Shown here one piece after another: positions 56,270-60,000 of a stretch of 60,000 nucleotides of DNA. The notes under the pieces were generated by a model, which was not told the origin of the DNA, did no database searches, and saw only the letters and a list, made by a program, of their open reading frames with translations. The stretch lies in the NCBI GenBank assembly GCA_950295325.1, contig OX485805.1, forward strand, positions 47,270,758-47,330,757, read 5' to 3'. The position numbers and the translations under genes are program-made. This DNA comes from Polytrichum commune (taxonomy: Eukaryota > Streptophyta > Polytrichopsida > Polytrichales > Polytrichaceae). Position 1 is the first letter of the stretch; each line of letters begins with the position of its first letter.

Positions 56270-56740
56270 GAAGTGTGACGTGGTAGGCAATCCTCTCGCT
56301 TGCTTATGGCCGACATGCAATCTGAAATGCTTCTGAGATGTATGGTAATGGCAGGCAACCTCCCCCCTTGCTCATGTCCGAAGTGCAACTCAGATTGCAG
56401 CAGATTGGAACTCACTGTCTCTGGTGATAAGGTATTTGATATGATGAGACCATAGTGGGAAGGGTAGCAGATCGAATCTCAATAAAATACTGGACATAGC
56501 CGATGATTGAACTGCTCAAACCACGAAAATGAGCTCCTCCAGACCAAGAACAAGAACGAGGCCATGGAGACTTGCGTTGAAGGGGATCTGGATGGGTGGC
56601 CTAACTTGGAGGCGTGTGATTGACCGGAATGTATGATTTTCATATTATTGCAGATTTGGCACCCTCTCTACAGAGGAGCTGGTCGAATTGCAATAAATAC
56701 TGGACATAGCCAATGATTGAATTCCTCGAGTCACAAAATC
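56256..56740 (+). repeat. Tandem duplications overlapping the 3' end of the fucosyltransferase gene
   Basis: Two units of about 70 bases containing AAATGCTTCTGAGA lie at 56256-56391; the first includes the stop codon. At 56531-56635 a diverged copy of exon 7 (56130-56229) keeps ACCAAGAACGAG and TGGATGGGTGG. AATACTGGACATAGCC(G/A)ATGATTGAA occurs at 56485 and 56696. The exon copy has lost its frame. Confidence 0.8.
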
Positions 56741-58526
56741 ATCCAATATTCACCGAACACGATCCGTATATATCCCGGCAAGGCACAAAACGAAGTTCGA
56801 TGTTCATGCGAGGTAAGAAAGGAAGGTAGGAAAATGAAGGTCGGCTTCAGGTGGATATCCTCTCTTAGCCAGTGCAGTTTGCCATGTCGGCAAGAGCAGT
56901 TCAAAAATCGGCTATGGCGTTCAATCCAGGTCAGCCCAGCAACAGCCATAGCAGAAGCACCCCGGCTCTGCACTTCGAGACAGCACGAACACTAATCTGT
57001 TTCAAGCATTTCCTCGACATCAGAACTGCGGAACTCGAGACGAGAAGTCGTCTCCATCTTCACTTGACTTGACAGCTCGCTCTGCTTGGAGTCTTTCGGT
57101 GGAGCTTTGGCGTACTTCGATTGTCCCCTCGCACGCTACTTAGCTCACTGAATTCTTCCAATGAGACCGAACGGTGAGAATTCGCGAAGTAAAGAACAGC
57201 GTGTTAATATATAAGGACCATGCCGCCAAATCTGTAATAATGACTTCTAACAATGCAAATACTTTCTGTGGTTTAAGTGGCTTAGAACGAGCTCATAAAT
57301 GCCCTCATACATGCCAAGTATGAGCATAGAATCCTTGTAACTTTCATATCATCAATTCGAGGGCATTTATTCAAGCCAACATGTCTCCGTGTGTGTTACA
57401 GGTAGAAAAATGGGAAAATGAAAACCCATGGATGGAGGTTTTCGAAAGGGAATTGTAAACACTTACGCAAGAATAGCATCTGAAGACAACCTTCTATACA
57501 GGAGCAAAATGGGCATCCGATGATCATCACAAGGTCAGTCTGGGAACCTTGGGAGCTTGCCCTTTTGAAAGCAGGCAGTAGTCTTCAAAGTCCCTCTAGT
57601 TCTTATAATGTCCGTTTTTGGAATTACGTATAGAATATTGATGTTGCCTATCTTGAAGAAGTAGCAACACCATAATTCACGCCGGTGACAACATCGGAGT
57701 CTTATGGAGTTTTTTGACTCCTGGTATGTTGTTCTTGCAACCCTATCTCTCCTGTCATGAACTCATACCTACACACTCTGCGACAGAGGTGGCTAAGAGG
57801 TTTCATCTCAACATCAATATTATTTCGTCGCCTGGTAGAAAAGTCCCTCTAAGTTCACGTCCCAAGGTTCGTCATCGGTCCTGCATTGAATATCATGAAC
57901 AACTATTGGACTGATCGATTGCGATGTGCTTTGTCTGTTGCTACAACTTTTCCCTGCCATGGAGAGTATCCCTTGATCCCCCACTCTGCAGAAACGAATG
58001 GTAGTTTACAACTCTTCACATCGCAATAGTAGGTACGGAGCATATGCAGCGCTTTGTTACTCAAATTTCAACACTACTTTGTATGCTGATGATGGTTCCA
58101 ATCACTACCTGAACACATTGCGTAGTTGTAATATCTCTCATTCGTTCCAGTCCTTTGAGGAACAAAGCTTCATCAAATACATCTACGATGACGTGTTCAA
58201 CTATCTGAAAATTTCTCTGGATACAAAAGACTAATAAGATAGCTGTTCTCGATTGCGTCCTCACTTCCTGAAAGGATTTCATCGTGAGTGATGATAAAAC
58301 GTACAGAAGTAGCTTGATCAGGCAGTCACGATATACCGATTCGCACTTAATCTCCCCCAAGGGCAAGATTTCATTGCACATGATTCGACATTTGCGATTC
58401 TGAGAGTTGGTGTTACTCCGTTGCTTTGTTACTCCGTTGGAGAGGACACCCCATTCTTCTTGTAGAAGGTTCCAGCAATCCGTGTCTACAAAAACAGGAA
58501 TTTCTCAATCAAAAGGCAAAGTAAGC
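56741..58526. other. Region without recognised genes
   Basis: A plus-strand ORF at 57998-58234 (78 aa; LYADDGSNHYLNTLRSCNIS, then a Phe/Tyr-rich end) has protein-like composition, but no family or start context supports it. Other ORFs are shorter or overlap on both strands. Confidence 0.3.
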
Positions 58527-58752
58527 ATTCTAAATTTCCAGAACCTTCCGAATTTCGTGCACTGTCTTGAGCATTTTGATCACAGTGCACTGCCAAATCG
58601 ATGGACATTGCTTCGTGCATTCACTGTAGCGATGGGGTTTCGCTGGTCCCAGGTTTTGCCCCTTGACAAAACACTCATGGCTCAGAGGAAATTGGATATG
58701 ATTGATGGAATCTAAGTGCGCGCCACAAATCACAACCTCGAGAATGTACCAC
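58527..58752 (+). pseudogene. Intron 4/exon 5 fragment of the fucosyltransferase gene
   Basis: TCTAAATTTCC, GAGCATTTTGATC, ATTGCTTCGTGCATTCACTG, TAGCGATGGGG and GGATATGATTGATGGAATC follow the order of 54899-55165. The acceptor AG is damaged, a central part is missing and the frame is closed. The copy includes intron sequence, so it arose by DNA duplication, not by retroposition. Confidence 0.8.
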
Positions 58753-59004
58753 GGCGCTCAACGTTTCTCGCTCCTTTCAAAGGCAAATGTAAGGATTTCA
58801 AAATGCGTCAACCCCAATCCGAACCTCATTCCTGTTAAACTCTTTCGTGGGTTTCAAAACCGTACAAAGACACGGGGAGATCATAAGAACTCCACATGTG
58901 CTGATAATGTCTGTGCAACTCTGCAACTTACAGGACCAGGCTGTATTCCTGCAAACAAGGCCGTTGCAGAGACCTGTACTAAGGACGACCCGACCAGACA
59001 TGAC

Positions 59005-59460
59005 AAGACTTGACCTCATCCAGGCATGTGAGAATCAGAGAAACCCTGATAAGCTGTCGCTGCAAAGTTCGTAGTTTTTGAGAAGGGTGCAGACTGACAG
59101 CCATACATCCCTACCTCCTGTTAAACTTCAAATTCAACAACGGCCGTGTAAGGGTACTCATCAGAGGCTCTGCAATTGGACAAACAGGCCGGAAGGACTT
59201 CCACCGAGGTTTTACAAAGCATCAGAGACGTTTCGAAGTGCTTAACCTTATTCAGGCATACGAGAATCACAGAAATCCTTATAAGTAGTCGCTGCGAAGT
59301 ACCTAGGTTCTGAGAAGGCTGGACATTGACAGCCACGCGCCATCCCTACCTCCTGCTTGATTTTCGAATTCAAAAATGGCCGTATAAGATACTCAGAAGC
59401 TCTGCAGTTGGACAAAAACCGGGTGCACTTCGACCAAAGATCAGAGACATGTGGAAATGT
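59005..59460. repeat. Tandem duplication of about 235 bases
   Basis: CCAGGCATGTGAGAATCAGAGAAA..., CATCCCTACCTCCTG and CTCTGCAATTGGACAAA at 59021-59180 are repeated as TTCAGGCATACGAGAATCAC..., CATCCCTACCTCCTG and CTCTGCAGTTGGACAAA at 59250-59416. Identity is roughly 80%. No coding meaning found. Confidence 0.85.
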
Positions 59461-60000
59461 GGACCAGCAGGATCAGGAGCCTGTCCAAAGCTGCTCTGCC
59501 ACCACTTTGTAAGTACTCCCCACCCTTTGCCGCCCTGCATGGTCCTTCACTAGGTCAAGTGTTACTCGGTGAAATCTTTACTGCCAAGGAGTCATTTGCT
59601 AAAGCTTCTGCTCAAGCAGAAAGTTACATATCAATTGACAAAGATGATGAAGCCATAACTTAGTCGGATTTTACAGCATGCGTTGGCAACTCATGTAATT
59701 CGTGAGTGTAAGTGTAAAGTGGAGATCGACATGATGATTTAATGTGGAGATGTCAATTTGAAGAAGAAAAAAACCTCTGCCAGGCTACCGCAGATTATAT
59801 CATATTGCTCCAAGATTTGAGAAGCTTGAGCACGATGCTCAAAAATATCTGGAGGTTGGCGAATCACATAAACTGGAAACAGTGATGATGCAACTGGTCA
59901 TCTGAAGAGAGGGTTGATGCATCTTCTATAAATCCAGCGAGCAGCACGAAAAGTCAATTAGGCTTGCAAACACCTGATGCGTACAGACTGCAATTTCACA
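59461..60000. other. Right edge, no recognised gene
   Basis: An open plus-strand frame up to 59663 ends LGEIFTAKESFAKASAQAES and YISIDKDDEAIT; composition is protein-like, but no family is evident and it could be an exon of a gene beyond the window. Confidence 0.25.

Overview
The window reads as nuclear DNA of a land plant, most likely a moss. The main reason is an immune-receptor gene whose N-terminus is a DUF1221/MLKL-like region plus a protein kinase, followed by NB-ARC and LRR. Kinase-NBS-LRR genes are characteristic of mosses, but the assignment is inferred and was not checked. Introns are short and GT-AG, intergenic DNA is AT-rich, and decayed transposons fill much of the sequence. No tRNA, rRNA, CRISPR or bacterial-style operon was seen.

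Layout. 0-1.3 kb: broken copia-type gag with a possible LTR on the minus strand. 1.3-4.2 kb: repeats without genes. 4.43-14.69 kb: a 10.25-kb PIF/Harbinger element with a frameshifted DDE transposase and a broken Myb/SANT-like ORF1; it carries a head-to-head pair of LTR-like repeats and sits beside a box C/D snoRNA. 14.7-21.5 kb: AT-rich DNA with weak ORFs. 21.57-26.16 kb: the kinase-NB-ARC-LRR gene (3 exons, 1,398 aa), followed by a decayed LRR tail. 27.1-34.9 kb: three diverged copies of a minus-strand snoRNA unit, including four good U14 genes and one decayed one, each unit with an AAACCCTA (telo-box) motif at its 5' side. 35-39.3 kb: AT-rich DNA without genes. 39.9-41.0 kb: intact F-box gene. 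41.48-47.48 kb: a MITE abutting a second PIF/Harbinger element. 48.8-51.6 kb: a run of MITEs, one with a pogo/Emigrant-like element nested in a Harbinger derivative. 51.9-60 kb: an intact seven-exon O-fucosyltransferase-like gene (594 aa) with a repeated leader and duplicated pieces of itself downstream.

How the parts fit. Cellular functions that can be supported are a putative intracellular immune receptor, an F-box ubiquitin-ligase adaptor, a secretory-pathway glycosyltransferase, and snoRNAs that process and methylate rRNA. The rest is mobile DNA whose nesting can be read from target-site duplications. Three cross-comparisons within the window are especially useful: the snoRNA spacer at 33.78 kb is a paralogous unoccupied site for Harbinger-1; Harbinger-1 is an unoccupied site for the pogo element at 51 kb; and U14 identity is supported by its two 18S-complementary segments.
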